Made by a program: the position numbers and the translations under genes. 64,000 nucleotides of DNA from Methylococcales bacterium (lineage in GTDB: Bacteria > Pseudomonadota > Gammaproteobacteria > Methylococcales > Methylomonadaceae): assembly GCA_030949405.1 (NCBI GenBank), contig JAUZSN010000002.1:558001-622000 (forward strand). Reading direction: 5' to 3'. The notes under the pieces are model-generated. The model did not search any database. It had not been told where the DNA came from and saw only the letters and a list, made by a program, of their open reading frames with translations. Of the stretch, positions 18,638 to 28,565 are shown piece after piece. The number at the start of each line of letters is the position of its first letter. Positions within the stretch are counted from its first letter, which is position 1.

Positions 18638-19576
18638 ATGCGTGTAATTAGAGGATTAACCCACCTAGAGCCTTTAAACGAGGGCTGTGTTCTTACCATT
18701 GGTAATTTTGATGGCTTACATCTAGGTCATCAGGCTGTTATTGATAAACTGGTTAAGCAAGGACAACGCTTAAAACTTCCCGTCGTCGTTCTAATTTTTG
18801 AACCCCAACCCTTAGAATATTTTTTAGGCGATAACGCCCCGTCACGCTTAATGCGCTTACGTGAAAAAGTACTGCAATTCAAACAATTACCCATTGATGA
18901 CCTATTAATCTTACCGTTTAATCGTCGTCTTGCGGACTATGATGCCAATACCTTCATTCAAAAATTACTGGTTGAAACCCTTAATGTTAACCATTTAGTC
19001 ATCGGCGATGATTTTCATTTTGGTAAAGCACGCCAAGGTAATTTTGCGTTACTCAAAGAGAAAGGACGTGAATTAGGATTTGAAGTTGAAAATACTCAGC
19101 CTTATCAAAAAATCGGAATGCGCATTAGCAGTACTCTCATTCGCGATACCCTAGGAAAAGGCGATTTAAAACTCGCTAAACAATTATTAGGACGTGATTA
19201 TTCGATTTGTGGACGGGTCGCACACGGTCATAAACGAGGGCGAACGATTGGCTTTCCAACCGCAAATATTCAGCTATTGAGAAAAAATACGCCCATCAGT
19301 GGTGTGTTTGCAATAACCATGTCAGGGATAGGAACGCGTGATATTCAAGGCATCGCCAATGTCGGAACCCGCCCAACCGTCGATGGCGGATCTAAAATTA
19401 TTTTAGAAACCCATTTATTTAATTTTAATCAAGAAATCTACGGGGCTTATGTCAACGTACATTTTAAAAAGAAAATTAGGAATGAAATGCGTTTTGACTC
19501 GTTAAACGCACTTAAACAACAAATTAAAAATGATGTGATAACCGTTCAACAGTTTTTTAAAAATGACGATGATTAA
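18638..19576 (+). CDS. ribF: Bifunctional riboflavin kinase/FAD synthetase
   Basis: Makes FMN from riboflavin and then FAD. 312 residues, the usual length. The N-terminal nucleotidyltransferase domain shows TIGNFDGLHLGHQAV (GxFDGxHxGH) and the later RISSTLIRDTL motif; the C-terminal kinase domain shows GRVAHGHKRGRTIGFPTANI, with the ATP/riboflavin-binding GFPTAN signature, and ends near FDSLNALKQQIKNDV. Its last 14 bases overlap the next gene. In many gammaproteobacteria ribF precedes ileS and lspA; here it precedes a vanZ-like gene instead. Confidence 0.96.
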   Translation: MRVIRGLTHLEPLNEGCVLTIGNFDGLHLGHQAVIDKLVKQGQRLKLPVVVLIFEPQPLEYFLGDNAPSRLMRLREKVLQFKQLPIDDLLILPFNRRLADYDANTFIQKLLVETLNVNHLVIGDDFHFGKARQGNFALLKEKGRELGFEVENTQPYQKIGMRISSTLIRDTLGKGDLKLAKQLLGRDYSICGRVAHGHKRGRTIGFPTANIQLLRKNTPISGVFAITMSGIGTRDIQGIANVGTRPTVDGGSKIILETHLFNFNQEIYGAYVNVHFKKKIRNEMRFDSLNALKQQIKNDVITVQQFFKNDDD

Positions 19577-19940
19577 ACTATTCGATTTTATCGGACTGAC
19601 TTTTTACTGTGGCTTAATTTTTTGGTTATCACACCAACCTGCACTTCCTGTACCGATGTTATTTTCTCATCAAGATAAACTACATCATGCAACGGCTTAT
19701 TTTATTATGGCCATGCTTACTTGGCGTGCGCTACGCCATTTTTTACGGCAGCCTATTTGGATTATCAGCCTTTCCATTATTTTTTGTAGTGCTTATGGCC
19801 TGACCGATGAGTGGCATCAATCCTTTATTGACGGTCGTCACGCGGATATAAAGGACTGGGTTGCTGATACCTTTGGAGCGTCATTAGCCCTTCTTATCCT
19901 TTATAAATTTTCCTTGCGAGCCAAAAAACTTACGAATTAA
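19563..19940 (+). CDS. VanZ-like membrane protein
   Basis: A 125-residue protein with about four membrane helices and the VanZ-family pattern: FWLSHQPALP near the start, DKLHHATAYFIMAML, GLTDEWHQSFIDGRHADIKDWVADTFGASLALLIL. The conserved DEWHQ...R.....D..AD acidic/histidine signature is complete. The family is named after a glycopeptide-resistance accessory protein, but the function of most members is unknown. The start overlaps the end of ribF by 14 bases, which suggests translational coupling. It converges with hemH (ends overlap by 11 bp). Confidence 0.82.
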   Translation: MTMIKLFDFIGLTFYCGLIFWLSHQPALPVPMLFSHQDKLHHATAYFIMAMLTWRALRHFLRQPIWIISLSIIFCSAYGLTDEWHQSFIDGRHADIKDWVADTFGASLALLILYKFSLRAKKLTN

Positions 19941-20889
19941 TAATATCCACCATTAAATCAACCTGTTTTTGGCTGTCATTAAGGGCTGCAATATAGTGGT
20001 ACTTTTCGCCACCTGCGTCCATAAAAATAGCTTTATTGGTCATGGCAATTTCTTCTAAAGTCTCAAGACAATCCGCTGCAAAACCAGGGCATATAACATC
20101 AATCGTTTTAATGCCCTGAGTCGGAAGCTCTTTTAATACTTCAATACAATAGGGTTTTAACCACTCCGCTTTTCCAAAACGTGATTGAAACACTAATTTC
20201 CATTCGGATGGTTTTAACCCTAATTCATCAACAATTAATTGCGCACTGGTTTGACACTGATGAAAATAAGGATCGCCCCATTCCGTTAGTTTTTGAGGTA
20301 ACCCATGAAAAGACATCAACAATAAATCACTTCGATCTTTTTTCCAAAATTTCTGTACGGAATGGGCAATGGCTTTAATATAAAGCGGATGCTGGTGATA
20401 ATCACTAACAAAGCGTAAAGAAGGAATATGTCGCCATGTTCCTAAAACGCGACCCACTTCATCATAAACTGAGGCTGTCGTGGTTGATGAATATTGAGGG
20501 TATAAAGGAATGACAATAATTTCATCACAGTCTGGTTTAAATTCCGTTAATTTTTTTTCAATCGCAGGTTCACTGTAACTCATGGCATAATCCACCTGCC
20601 ACTGCGTATTTGAAAACCTCAAGGCGACCTTTTCAGCTAAGGATTTGGTCAATAAAACTAAGGGAGATCCTGCTTTCTGCCAGATCTTTTTATACGCTTT
20701 TGCTGATTTTCGAGGTCTAAAAGGTAAAATAAAACCGTTTAAAATAAGCCACCAAATAGGGCGTGGGATATTAACCACCCGCCGATCACCTAAAAACTTT
20801 TTTAAAAAACGCCTAACATCCGACGTTTTTGTGGAGGCAGGTGAACCGAGATTGACTAATAACACCCCGATTTTAGTCTTCTTTTCCAT
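19930..20889 (-). CDS. hemH: Ferrochelatase
   Basis: Inserts Fe2+ into protoporphyrin IX, the last step of protoheme synthesis. 319 residues, normal for bacterial HemH. Key motifs are VLLVNLGSPAS at the start, YSSTTTASVYDEV, LLMSFHGLPQKL with the metal-site histidine, and the later VICPGFAADCLETLEEI with the catalytic glutamate region. Its ATG overlaps the stop of folE (TAATG), so the two are probably translated together. Heme demand is high in methanotrophs with abundant cytochromes; that link is inference. Confidence 0.96.
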   Translation of the reverse strand: MEKKTKIGVLLVNLGSPASTKTSDVRRFLKKFLGDRRVVNIPRPIWWLILNGFILPFRPRKSAKAYKKIWQKAGSPLVLLTKSLAEKVALRFSNTQWQVDYAMSYSEPAIEKKLTEFKPDCDEIIVIPLYPQYSSTTTASVYDEVGRVLGTWRHIPSLRFVSDYHQHPLYIKAIAHSVQKFWKKDRSDLLLMSFHGLPQKLTEWGDPYFHQCQTSAQLIVDELGLKPSEWKLVFQSRFGKAEWLKPYCIEVLKELPTQGIKTIDVICPGFAADCLETLEEIAMTNKAIFMDAGGEKYHYIAALNDSQKQVDLMVDIINS

Positions 20890-21434
20890 TATTTACGGTT
20901 AATTAAATTTAAAAATTCAGCACGAGTACTAATTTCTTCTCTAAAAACACCCGTCATCACCGAGGTGGTCATCACTGAGTTTTGTTTTTCAACCCCCCGC
21001 ATCATCATACATAAATGCTTGGCTTCAACCACCACCGCAACTCCACGCGCACCCGTGACTTTTTCAATCGCATTGGCAATTTCTTTGGTTAATTTTTCTT
21101 GAATTTGTAAACGACGGGCATACATATCAACCACACGCGCCATTTTAGATAATCCAATGACTTTGCCATTCGGTAAATACCCAATATGACATTTACCAAT
21201 GAATGGCAGTAAATGATGCTCACATAAAGAATAGAGTTCTATATCCTTTACAATCACCATATCCTCTGTATCTGCTTGAAAAATAGCTCCATTTAAAACA
21301 TCTTCTAGGTTTTTTTCATAACCATTGTTTAAAAACTTAAAGGCTTTTGCTGCTCGTTTTGGTGTATCAACAAGTCCCTCACGATTGAGATCTTCACCGA
21401 CTGCTTCAATAATTTTAGAAAAATACGCTTCCAT
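20889..21434 (-). CDS. folE: GTP cyclohydrolase I
   Basis: First enzyme of tetrahydrofolate/tetrahydropterin synthesis, turning GTP into 7,8-dihydroneopterin triphosphate. 181 residues, typical of the compact type IA form. The zinc ligands are visible in [20 protein letters not shown] (Cys and His) and KHLCMMMRG (second Cys). The TERAA-like stretch [12 protein letters not shown] marks the N-terminal helix. It lies upstream of hemH in a two-gene minus-strand unit. Folates carry C1 units in methylotrophs, but this gene is general housekeeping. Confidence 0.96.
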   Translation of the reverse strand: MEAYFSKIIEAVGEDLNREGLVDTPKRAAKAFKFLNNGYEKNLEDVLNGAIFQADTEDMVIVKDIELYSLCEHHLLPFIGKCHIGYLPNGKVIGLSKMARVVDMYARRLQIQEKLTKEIANAIEKVTGARGVAVVVEAKHLCMMMRGVEKQNSVMTTSVMTGVFREEISTRAEFLNLINRK

Positions 21435-21479
21435 AATATCCTCAAAAAATAAAAAATAATGGGGGCTAGTATACCATTG

Positions 21480-22457
21480 TCAACGAGTAAATTTTAATGC
21501 CTCTCGTAAGACATGTTCACTCGCTCCTGTTTGTGTTCCTTGCTCACTCAAATAACGCCGCCAATTTTTAGCCCCCTTTTCACCATGAAATAAACCTAAA
21601 ATATGCCGCGAAATACTATGAAGTCGCGTCCCTAGTTTGAGTTGTTGTTGTACATAGGGAATTAAATCCTCAACTATTTGTTCGCGCGTTTTATTATTTT
21701 TAGGGTGTTTGAATATAACTTCATCAACATCGGTTAATAAAAAGGGGCGTTGATAAATTTCACGACCGAGCATAACGCCATCCACATGTTGTAGATGATC
21801 GTTAGCGATTTCTAATTGCGTGACCCCACCATTTAAAATAATGTCTAAATCGGGGAAATCATGTTTAAGTTGATAAACAAGGTCATAACGTAAAGGTGGA
21901 ATATCGCGATTTTGTTTAGGCGATAGCCCTTGTAACCATGCTTTACGTGCATGAATAATAAAGGTTTGACAGTCTGCTTTAGCAACCGTTTCAATAAAAT
22001 ACTGTAACTCTTCATACGAGTCTTGATTATCAATGCCAATGCGTGATTTTACAGTGACAGGAATAGAAACAGCTTGCCGCATTGCGGCAACACACTCGGC
22101 AACTAAGTGCGGTTTTGCCATTAAACACGCGCCAAACAAACCATTCTGAACACGGTCACTAGGACACCCTACATTCAAATTAATTTCATCGTAGCCATAA
22201 TCTTCGCCCATTTTGGCACACTGCGCTAAATCAATTGGATTAGAGCCACCGAGTTGTAAGGCTAAAGGCGATTCTTCAGAGTTAAAGTGCAAATGTCGAT
22301 GATAATTCCCATGAATTAAGGCCCCTGTTGTGACCATTTCAGTATACAGTAGGGTTTGTTGTGACATCAGTCGGTAAAAAAAACGACAGTGACGATCTGT
22401 CCAGTCAAGCATAGGGGCAACACTGAATAAACGATTAATTGGAGCAGGAGAGTTCAT
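21480..22457 (-). CDS. dusA: tRNA-dihydrouridine(20/20a) synthase
   Basis: FMN-dependent enzyme that reduces uridines 20/20a in the tRNA D-loop. 325 residues, close to the family length. It shows [16 protein letters not shown] at the start, [36 protein letters not shown] with the catalytic cysteine, [27 protein letters not shown] and ILNGGV...[11 protein letters not shown]. The YTEM and KAWLxGLSPKxNR motifs favour DusA over DusB or DusC. It is 45 bp upstream of folE on the same strand. Confidence 0.94.
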   Translation of the reverse strand: MNSPAPINRLFSVAPMLDWTDRHCRFFYRLMSQQTLLYTEMVTTGALIHGNYHRHLHFNSEESPLALQLGGSNPIDLAQCAKMGEDYGYDEINLNVGCPSDRVQNGLFGACLMAKPHLVAECVAAMRQAVSIPVTVKSRIGIDNQDSYEELQYFIETVAKADCQTFIIHARKAWLQGLSPKQNRDIPPLRYDLVYQLKHDFPDLDIILNGGVTQLEIANDHLQHVDGVMLGREIYQRPFLLTDVDEVIFKHPKNNKTREQIVEDLIPYVQQQLKLGTRLHSISRHILGLFHGEKGAKNWRRYLSEQGTQTGASEHVLREALKFTR

Positions 22458-22622
22458 TGAAATGGGCTTTTAATAATATGGAGTTTAAACGGAAAAATTT
22501 ACGCTGTATATAACAAAAAATAACTTGTTGAATGGTCTATCTATGGTTGATTAAAGGATTTAACGTGTTTAGAATTTGTTAATTTTTTCTATTTCAATTT
22601 TATTTATTTTCATAAAACCATT

Positions 22623-23228
22623 TCACTTTTTTTCATTAAGCAGCTGTTGATAGTAATTGTCTATTTCAGTGCAAGTAAATAATTTAGATTTATTGAGTTT
22701 ATCAAGAGAAGAAGTTGGAATATTATTGACAGTTTTTTTTAAAGATAAAAATATTAGTGAAATTAATCTGTCTTCTATCGGTTTTTTAGGTCGCTCAATA
22801 TCAACAACGATAAAATAATTTTTTTCAGCATTATGGTATTCTTGCTTTTCTTCGTTGGTAAAATGAAGCGTATTGTTTTGAATAATACATTTCAAAACAA
22901 AAAGACTATCAATTATTTTTCTTTCCAGATTGAAAGATTTTATTTTTTCATCAAAATTCTTTCCTTTATCATACTTAAAAAAAAGCTTAAAACCTTTTAA
23001 TTCTATAAAGTCCACACGATTTAATTCAGGTAATATTTTAAGTGCATCAGCAGATTTTGGTTCTTGTAATTCTTTATCCTTCTCTTCATAAATTATTTTT
23101 TCTTTAGCTTTATCATAATCAATTACAAATAATCTTGAATTAGGACAACAACTACTTTTCAATTGTCCTAGTTCACTTAATTTAAAAAATTCCTTCTCAA
23201 TACCCTTCTTTATTAATTTTTCAAGCAT
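22623..23228 (-). CDS. Putative PD-(D/E)xK nuclease-like partner of the disrupted ATPase
   Basis: A 201-residue protein I do not recognise as a named family. A pattern SADALKIL at 59-66 followed by VDFIELKGF at 72-80 gives D61...E76-x-K78, the spacing seen in PD-(D/E)xK nucleases, with hydrophobic strands around it. A CC pair at 27-28 and a VVDIERPKK segment near 142 are other landmarks; no membrane segment is seen. It starts 6 bp after the stop of the disrupted AAA ATPase gene, so both form one operon. An ATPase plus small nuclease suggests a phage-defence or DNA-repair pair. The nuclease reading is inference from a short motif. Confidence 0.55.
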   Translation of the reverse strand: MLEKLIKKGIEKEFFKLSELGQLKSSCCPNSRLFVIDYDKAKEKIIYEEKDKELQEPKSADALKILPELNRVDFIELKGFKLFFKYDKGKNFDEKIKSFNLERKIIDSLFVLKCIIQNNTLHFTNEEKQEYHNAEKNYFIVVDIERPKKPIEDRLISLIFLSLKKTVNNIPTSSLDKLNKSKLFTCTEIDNYYQQLLNEKK

Positions 23229-23234
23229 TGCTAG

Positions 23235-23518
23235 TTATCCCCAAACTAGGTTATGTAAAGGTTCAGCCAATTTAGCAAATATTTTATTAATATCATTAGT
23301 GACATCATTAATCTCAGAACTAATTCCATCACTTTCTGTTAAATAATACGCGGTTTTATCCTGAATGCCATATTCTTTACTAAAGACATCTATTGCTTGT
23401 ATTATTTCAGGGCTGTGTGAAGTAATTAAAACAGGAATATCATTTTTTACTAAAGCAACAATTAATTTAGCATACTCCACTTGCCATTTAGGATGTAGAT
23501 GGATTTCAGGTTCATCAA
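23235..23518 (-). pseudogene. AAA ATPase, C-terminal segment (Walker B, switch)
   Basis: Third piece of the split ATPase gene. The frame reads IDEPEIHLHPKWQVEYAKLI, then VALVKNDIPVLITSHSPEIIQ, i.e. the Walker B aspartate/glutamate, the helix that follows, and the switch histidine of ABC/OLD-like ATPases. It ends at 23235, 6 bp before the partner gene. IS5-type copy B separates it from the middle segment. Confidence 0.85.
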
Positions 23519-23687
23519 TAGACTTGTTCTTCTAAATAAAATATATTAAAATCAATTGCTTATATATACTTGATAACATTCACAATCAGTTGATACAGCC
23601 TAATAAATAAACTTTAAATTAAATTATTAAAAATAATAAATAAGCTTTATAATAAATTTCTATAAAAAATAAAAATCAAAGTATAAC

Positions 23688-24206
23688 ATGAAAATAAAAG
23701 AAATTTTACCAAGAATTTATGATGATAGACAGTTAAGAGCTTTAACAGGATTAAAAACAGAACATTTTATTTTACTATTATCTCTATTTGAAAAGACCCT
23801 TATTGAAGATCAAAAAGAAAAACATGAAAATAAAGAAAGAAAATACGGTAGTGGTTTAGATAGCACATTAAAAACACCCGCAGACAAATTATTATTTATA
23901 TTAAATTATATGAAGTGTTATTCTACTTTCGATCACTTAGGGTTTTCTTTTAATATGAATAAATCATGCGCCCATACTCATGTATACAAATTATTTCCAA
24001 TTTTAATAAAGACGTTAGATATATTTAATGTTTTACCTGCAACAAGTTTTTCAACCCCTGAAGAAATGCAGCAGGCTTTTGGCGGAGTTCAAACATTGAT
24101 AATAGATGCTACAGAGCGTGCTGTACAACGCCCTAGTGACTATGAAGAACAAAATGAATTTTACAGTGGTAAAAAAAACAGCATACAATTAAAAATACCA
24201 CTATAG
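23688..24206 (+). CDS. IS5-type transposase ORF A (copy B)
   Basis: A 172-codon frame with helix-turn-helix and the first DDE aspartate (LIIDATERAVQRP). The slippery heptamer A AAA AAC lies at 24173-24179 in the right phase; a -1 shift there reads SGKKKQHTIKNTTIASLGHL and continues into ORF B. Without the shift the frame ends 9 codons later at IQLKIPL. Confidence 0.87.
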   Translation: MKIKEILPRIYDDRQLRALTGLKTEHFILLLSLFEKTLIEDQKEKHENKERKYGSGLDSTLKTPADKLLFILNYMKCYSTFDHLGFSFNMNKSCAHTHVYKLFPILIKTLDIFNVLPATSFSTPEEMQQAFGGVQTLIIDATERAVQRPSDYEEQNEFYSGKKNSIQLKIPL

Positions 24207-24271
24207 CTTCTTTAGGTCATTTAATTTTATATATTGGGGTTAGTTTTCCAGGTAAAAATCATGATTATGGA

Positions 24272-24604
24272 ATGTTTAAAAAAGAATTTAATCCAGAATT
24301 AAATTGGTTTAGTAATTTTAATATATTTATTGATTTAGGTTATTTGGGGTTTAATAATGAATATAAAACTAATTCGGTAAATATTCCTCATAAAAAACCA
24401 AATAAATCTAAGCATAATCCAAACCCAACATTAACTGAAAAACAAAAAAAAGAAAACAAAGAGATGAGTCGTGAAAGAGTCATTGTTGAGCATGTAATCG
24501 GTGGAATGAAAAGATATAGATGCCTAGTTGACAAGTTTAGAAATAAAAAAGAAGGTGTAAAAGATTTATTTTCTTTTTTTAGCGGCTATCCTATGGAATT
24601 TTAA
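24272..24604 (+). CDS. IS5-type transposase ORF B (copy B)
   Basis: Second part of the DDE domain: FNIFIDLGYLGFNNEYKTNS (second aspartate), KPNKSKHNPNPTLTEKQKK linker and MSRERVIVEHVIGGMKRYRC (glutamate). Its frame is open well upstream of the first ATG, back to the slippery site, so it is most likely made as an A-B fusion. The C-terminal 12 or so residues differ from copy A because of a one-base T insertion. Confidence 0.8.
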   Translation: MFKKEFNPELNWFSNFNIFIDLGYLGFNNEYKTNSVNIPHKKPNKSKHNPNPTLTEKQKKENKEMSRERVIVEHVIGGMKRYRCLVDKFRNKKEGVKDLFSFFSGYPMEF

Positions 24605-24638
24605 CATGATATATTAACTTCTTCTTAAAGAACAAGTC

Positions 24639-25016
24639 TAATAATGAGTAAGCTTCTTTCACTCAAAACATTAGCCTGAATAAGTAATTGAATAATACCA
24701 AATGACTTTAAGCCTGTTGCTGTATTAATAGACTTAAACTGCGTGTTATCATCTTTATTAAAATAAAAATCCTTTTTATCTTTTTCAAAGGAAAATCCAT
24801 TTCCGTTTGTTATGCTAAGTATATCTTTAATTATTTTTCTATCTTTCTCTGATAAATTTGATTTATGATATGAAAAACTTTCTAGCTTTAAAAGTAAATC
24901 TTTATTGTGTAATGTTATTTTTGGACGTTCTAATTTATTTTTATCGTAGAGTATTTCAATTAAAGAAAAGGCTGAACTAATTAAATTATACATCTGTAAA
25001 AAAATAGGGGTTTCAA
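24639..25016 (-). pseudogene. AAA ATPase, middle segment between two IS copies
   Basis: Second piece of the split ATPase gene, 378 bp between IS5-type copies B and C. It reads IETPIFLQMYNLISSAFSLI at its start and ends FGIIQLLIQANVLSERSLLI, with the signature-like TGLKSFGIIQLLI helix. Both edges fit the neighbouring pieces in frame when the IS copies are removed. Confidence 0.85.
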
Positions 25017-25052
25017 TAGACTTGTTCTTTAAGAAGAAGTTAATATATCATG

Positions 25053-25385
25053 TTAAAATTCCATAGGATAGCCGCTAAAAAAGAAAATAAATCTTTTACA
25101 CCTTCTTTTTTTATTTCTAAACTTGTCAACTAGGCATCTATATCTTTTCATTCCACCGATTACATGCTCAACAATGACTCTTTCACGACTCATCTCTTTG
25201 TTTTCTTTTTTTTGTTTTTCAGTTAATGTTGGGTTTGGATTATGCTTAGATTTATTTGGTTTTTTATGAGGAATATTTACCGAATTAGTTTTATATTCAT
25301 TATTAAACCCCAAATAACCTAAATCAATAAATATATTAAAATTACTAAACCAATTTAATTCTGGATTAAATTCTTTTTTAAACAT
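25053..25385 (-). CDS. IS5-type transposase ORF B (copy C)
   Basis: DDE second aspartate and glutamate regions (FIDLGYLGF, RVIVEHVIGGMKRY). After RNKK the frame is altered by a one-base insertion, different from the indel of copy B. Both uninterrupted copies thus have damaged C-termini, and the element may depend on an intact copy elsewhere in the genome. Confidence 0.8.
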   Translation of the reverse strand: MFKKEFNPELNWFSNFNIFIDLGYLGFNNEYKTNSVNIPHKKPNKSKHNPNPTLTEKQKKENKEMSRERVIVEHVIGGMKRYRCLVDKFRNKKRRCKRFIFFFSGYPMEF

Positions 25386-25450
25386 TCCATAATCATGATT
25401 TTTACCTGGAAAACTAACCCCAATATATAAAATTAAATGACCTAAAGAAG

Positions 25451-25969
25451 CTATAGTGGTATTTTTAATTGTATGCTGTTTTTTTTACCACTGTAAAATT
25501 CATTTTGTTCTTCATAGTCACTAGGGCGTTGTACAGCACGCTCTGTAGCATCTATTATCAATGTTTGAACTCCGCCAAAAGCCTGCTGCATTTCTTCAGG
25601 GGTTGAAAAACTTGTTGCAGGTAAAACATTAAATATATCTAACGTCTTTATTAAAATTGGAAATAATTTGTATACATGAGTATGGGCGCATGATTTATTC
25701 ATATTAAAAGAAAACCCTAAGTGATCGAAAGTAGAATAGCACTTCATATAATTTAATATAAATAATAATTTGTCTGCGGGTGTTTTTAATGTGCTATCTA
25801 AACCACTACCGTATTTTCTTTCTTTATTTTCATGTTTTTCTTTTTGATCTTCAATAAGGGTCTTTTCAAATAGAGATAATAGTAAAATAAAATGTTCTGT
25901 TTTTAATCCTGTTAAAGCTCTTAACTGTCTATCATCATAAATTCTTGGTAAAATTTCTTTTATTTTCAT
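25451..25969 (-). CDS. IS5-type transposase ORF A (copy C)
   Basis: Same protein as in copy B: helix-turn-helix (RQLRALTGLKTEHF), first DDE aspartate (LIIDATERAVQRP), and a slippery A AAA AAC near the end that leads to the -1 frame. The nucleotide sequence is almost identical to copy B, which points to a recent spread. Confidence 0.87.
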   Translation of the reverse strand: MKIKEILPRIYDDRQLRALTGLKTEHFILLLSLFEKTLIEDQKEKHENKERKYGSGLDSTLKTPADKLLFILNYMKCYSTFDHLGFSFNMNKSCAHTHVYKLFPILIKTLDIFNVLPATSFSTPEEMQQAFGGVQTLIIDATERAVQRPSDYEEQNEFYSGKKNSIQLKIPL

Positions 25970-26136
25970 GTTATACTTTGATTTTTATTTTTTATAGAAA
26001 TTTATTATAAAGCTTATTTATTATTTTTAATAATTTAATTTAAAGTTTATTTATTAGGCTGTATCAACTGATTGTGAATGTTATCAAGTATATATAAGCA
26101 ATTGATTTTAATATATTTTATTTAGAAGAACAAGTC

Positions 26137-26755
26137 TAATAAAAGTAACATCATTAAACAGTAAGGTATCATAAAGTTTAAGTGCATTTATTTTATTATT
26201 AATCTTAATATTTAATATATCATTTAATCCTTCTGACAAACTAATTAAAGAAGTAATATCTGAATTTTTAGGACTTAAATCAAAATAAAATTCAGAATTA
26301 AGGACATAAGTTAAGGCTGTTTTTATAATTGTATTTTGTTCTATGTTTTTTTGAAAAATTATCTTTAGTGATTCAAGATTCTCTATTACTTTAGCGTCCT
26401 TTTCTTTTTTTAATAAATTAATTTTTTTTTCGAATAATTGAGTTTCGGCTCCTTTGTTTATTTTTATTTCACTAAAGAATTTTTTTGGATTAAATTCTAT
26501 TTGTAATTCTTTATTTTTATCAAAGTTATAAATTTTTCTTAATTGAAAATAAATATTTTCTATAAGCTCTAAACTCTGTATATCCTTATTTTTATTAAAA
26601 TCACCCTCACAACGATTTAAAGCATTAATCAAAGAAAAAATAAGTTTACCAACGGTACTTTTCCCCGTGTCATTTTCACCCGCAATAATGGTTAGCCCAT
26701 CTAGCCTAATATCCGCATGAGAAATCATCCCAATATTTTCTAACTTTAATCTCAT
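26137..26755 (-). pseudogene. AAA ATPase (AAA_15/OLD-like), N-terminal segment; gene split by two IS copies
   Basis: The first piece carries MRLKLENIGMISHADIRLDG, then Walker A GENDTGKST at residues 26-34 and a Lys-rich helical region. When IS copies C and B are removed with one TA each, the pieces 26755-26137, 25016-24639 and 23518-23235 join in one frame of 1,281 nt (426 codons plus stop). The joints read DVTFI-IETPIFLQ and SLLII-IDEPEIHLHP, so Walker B is rebuilt exactly. This is an SMC/ABC-like ATPase of the type found in defence and repair operons, followed by a putative nuclease gene. It starts 24 bp after the stop of ftsB. It is currently inactive. Confidence 0.88.
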
Positions 26756-26779
26756 AACCTTATTTTTTACCGTTAAAAA

Positions 26780-27013
26780 TCACTCAATAATCTGAAAAAA
26801 CGTTTCATTTTTCTTAATCATCCCTAGCTCATGCCGAGCGCGTTCTTCCAAGGCTTCCGTTCCACTTCTTAAATTCAACACCTCACCATAAAGAATTTCA
26901 TTGCGCTCTTTATTTTTTAATTCTTCCTTTTTAAGCGCGTCTAATTGTTCCTGATACTCATAGACCTGTGTGATACTCCCATCGCCGTACCATAGACGGG
27001 TTTGTAACAGCAT
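26780..27013 (-). CDS. ftsB: Cell division protein FtsB
   Basis: FtsB bridges FtsL and FtsQ in the divisome. From ATG 27013 the protein has 77 residues: LLQTRLWYGDGSITQVYEYQ, then a coiled coil (QLDALKKEELKNKERNEILYGEVLNLR) and the terminal EALEERARHELGMIKKNETFF motif. The usual N-terminal membrane helix is missing from this start, but the frame is open upstream and codes for FFLVGIITVFIM. The best-placed start for the full helix is an ATC at 27050-27052, 6 bases after AAGGAG. It follows eno, the usual gene order. Confidence 0.88.
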   Translation of the reverse strand: MLLQTRLWYGDGSITQVYEYQEQLDALKKEELKNKERNEILYGEVLNLRSGTEALEERARHELGMIKKNETFFQIIE

Positions 27014-27142
27014 AATGAATACCGTAATAATGCCGACTAGAAAAAATTTGATAACGCTCTCCTTAAAACGAGAAAGGACACAAACCCCATTTAATCTAAA
27101 TGTTTTTTGTGTCCTAATAAAACAAAGCTTTAACGGTTAAAA

Positions 27143-28531
<1,389 letters not shown>

Positions 28532-28565
28532 TTAAGATCAAGCACTAAATCAGTCGGCTACCAAT

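Larger units (their letters stand above)
23521..24638 (+). mobile_element. IS5-type element, copy B, inserted in the ATPase gene
   Basis: An uninterrupted 1,118-bp copy, ends GACTTGTTCTT on both sides, flanked by TA (23519-23520 and 24639-24640). The transposase frames are 23688-24206 and the -1 frame onward to about 24604. Seven T instead of six near 24570-24580 shifts the last codons (FFSGYPMEF instead of the LAAILWNFNMIY of copy A). The insertion is in antisense orientation to the ATPase gene. Confidence 0.93.
25019..26136 (-). mobile_element. IS5-type element, copy C, inserted in the ATPase gene
   Basis: An uninterrupted 1,118-bp copy on the minus strand, flanked by TA (25017-25018 and 26137-26138). 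ORF A is 25451-25969, the second half 25053-25385. One extra base in the A/T run near 25105-25112 shifts the last part (NKKRRCKRFIFFFSGYPMEF). With copy B it forms an inverted pair around 378 bp of the ATPase gene. Confidence 0.93.
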
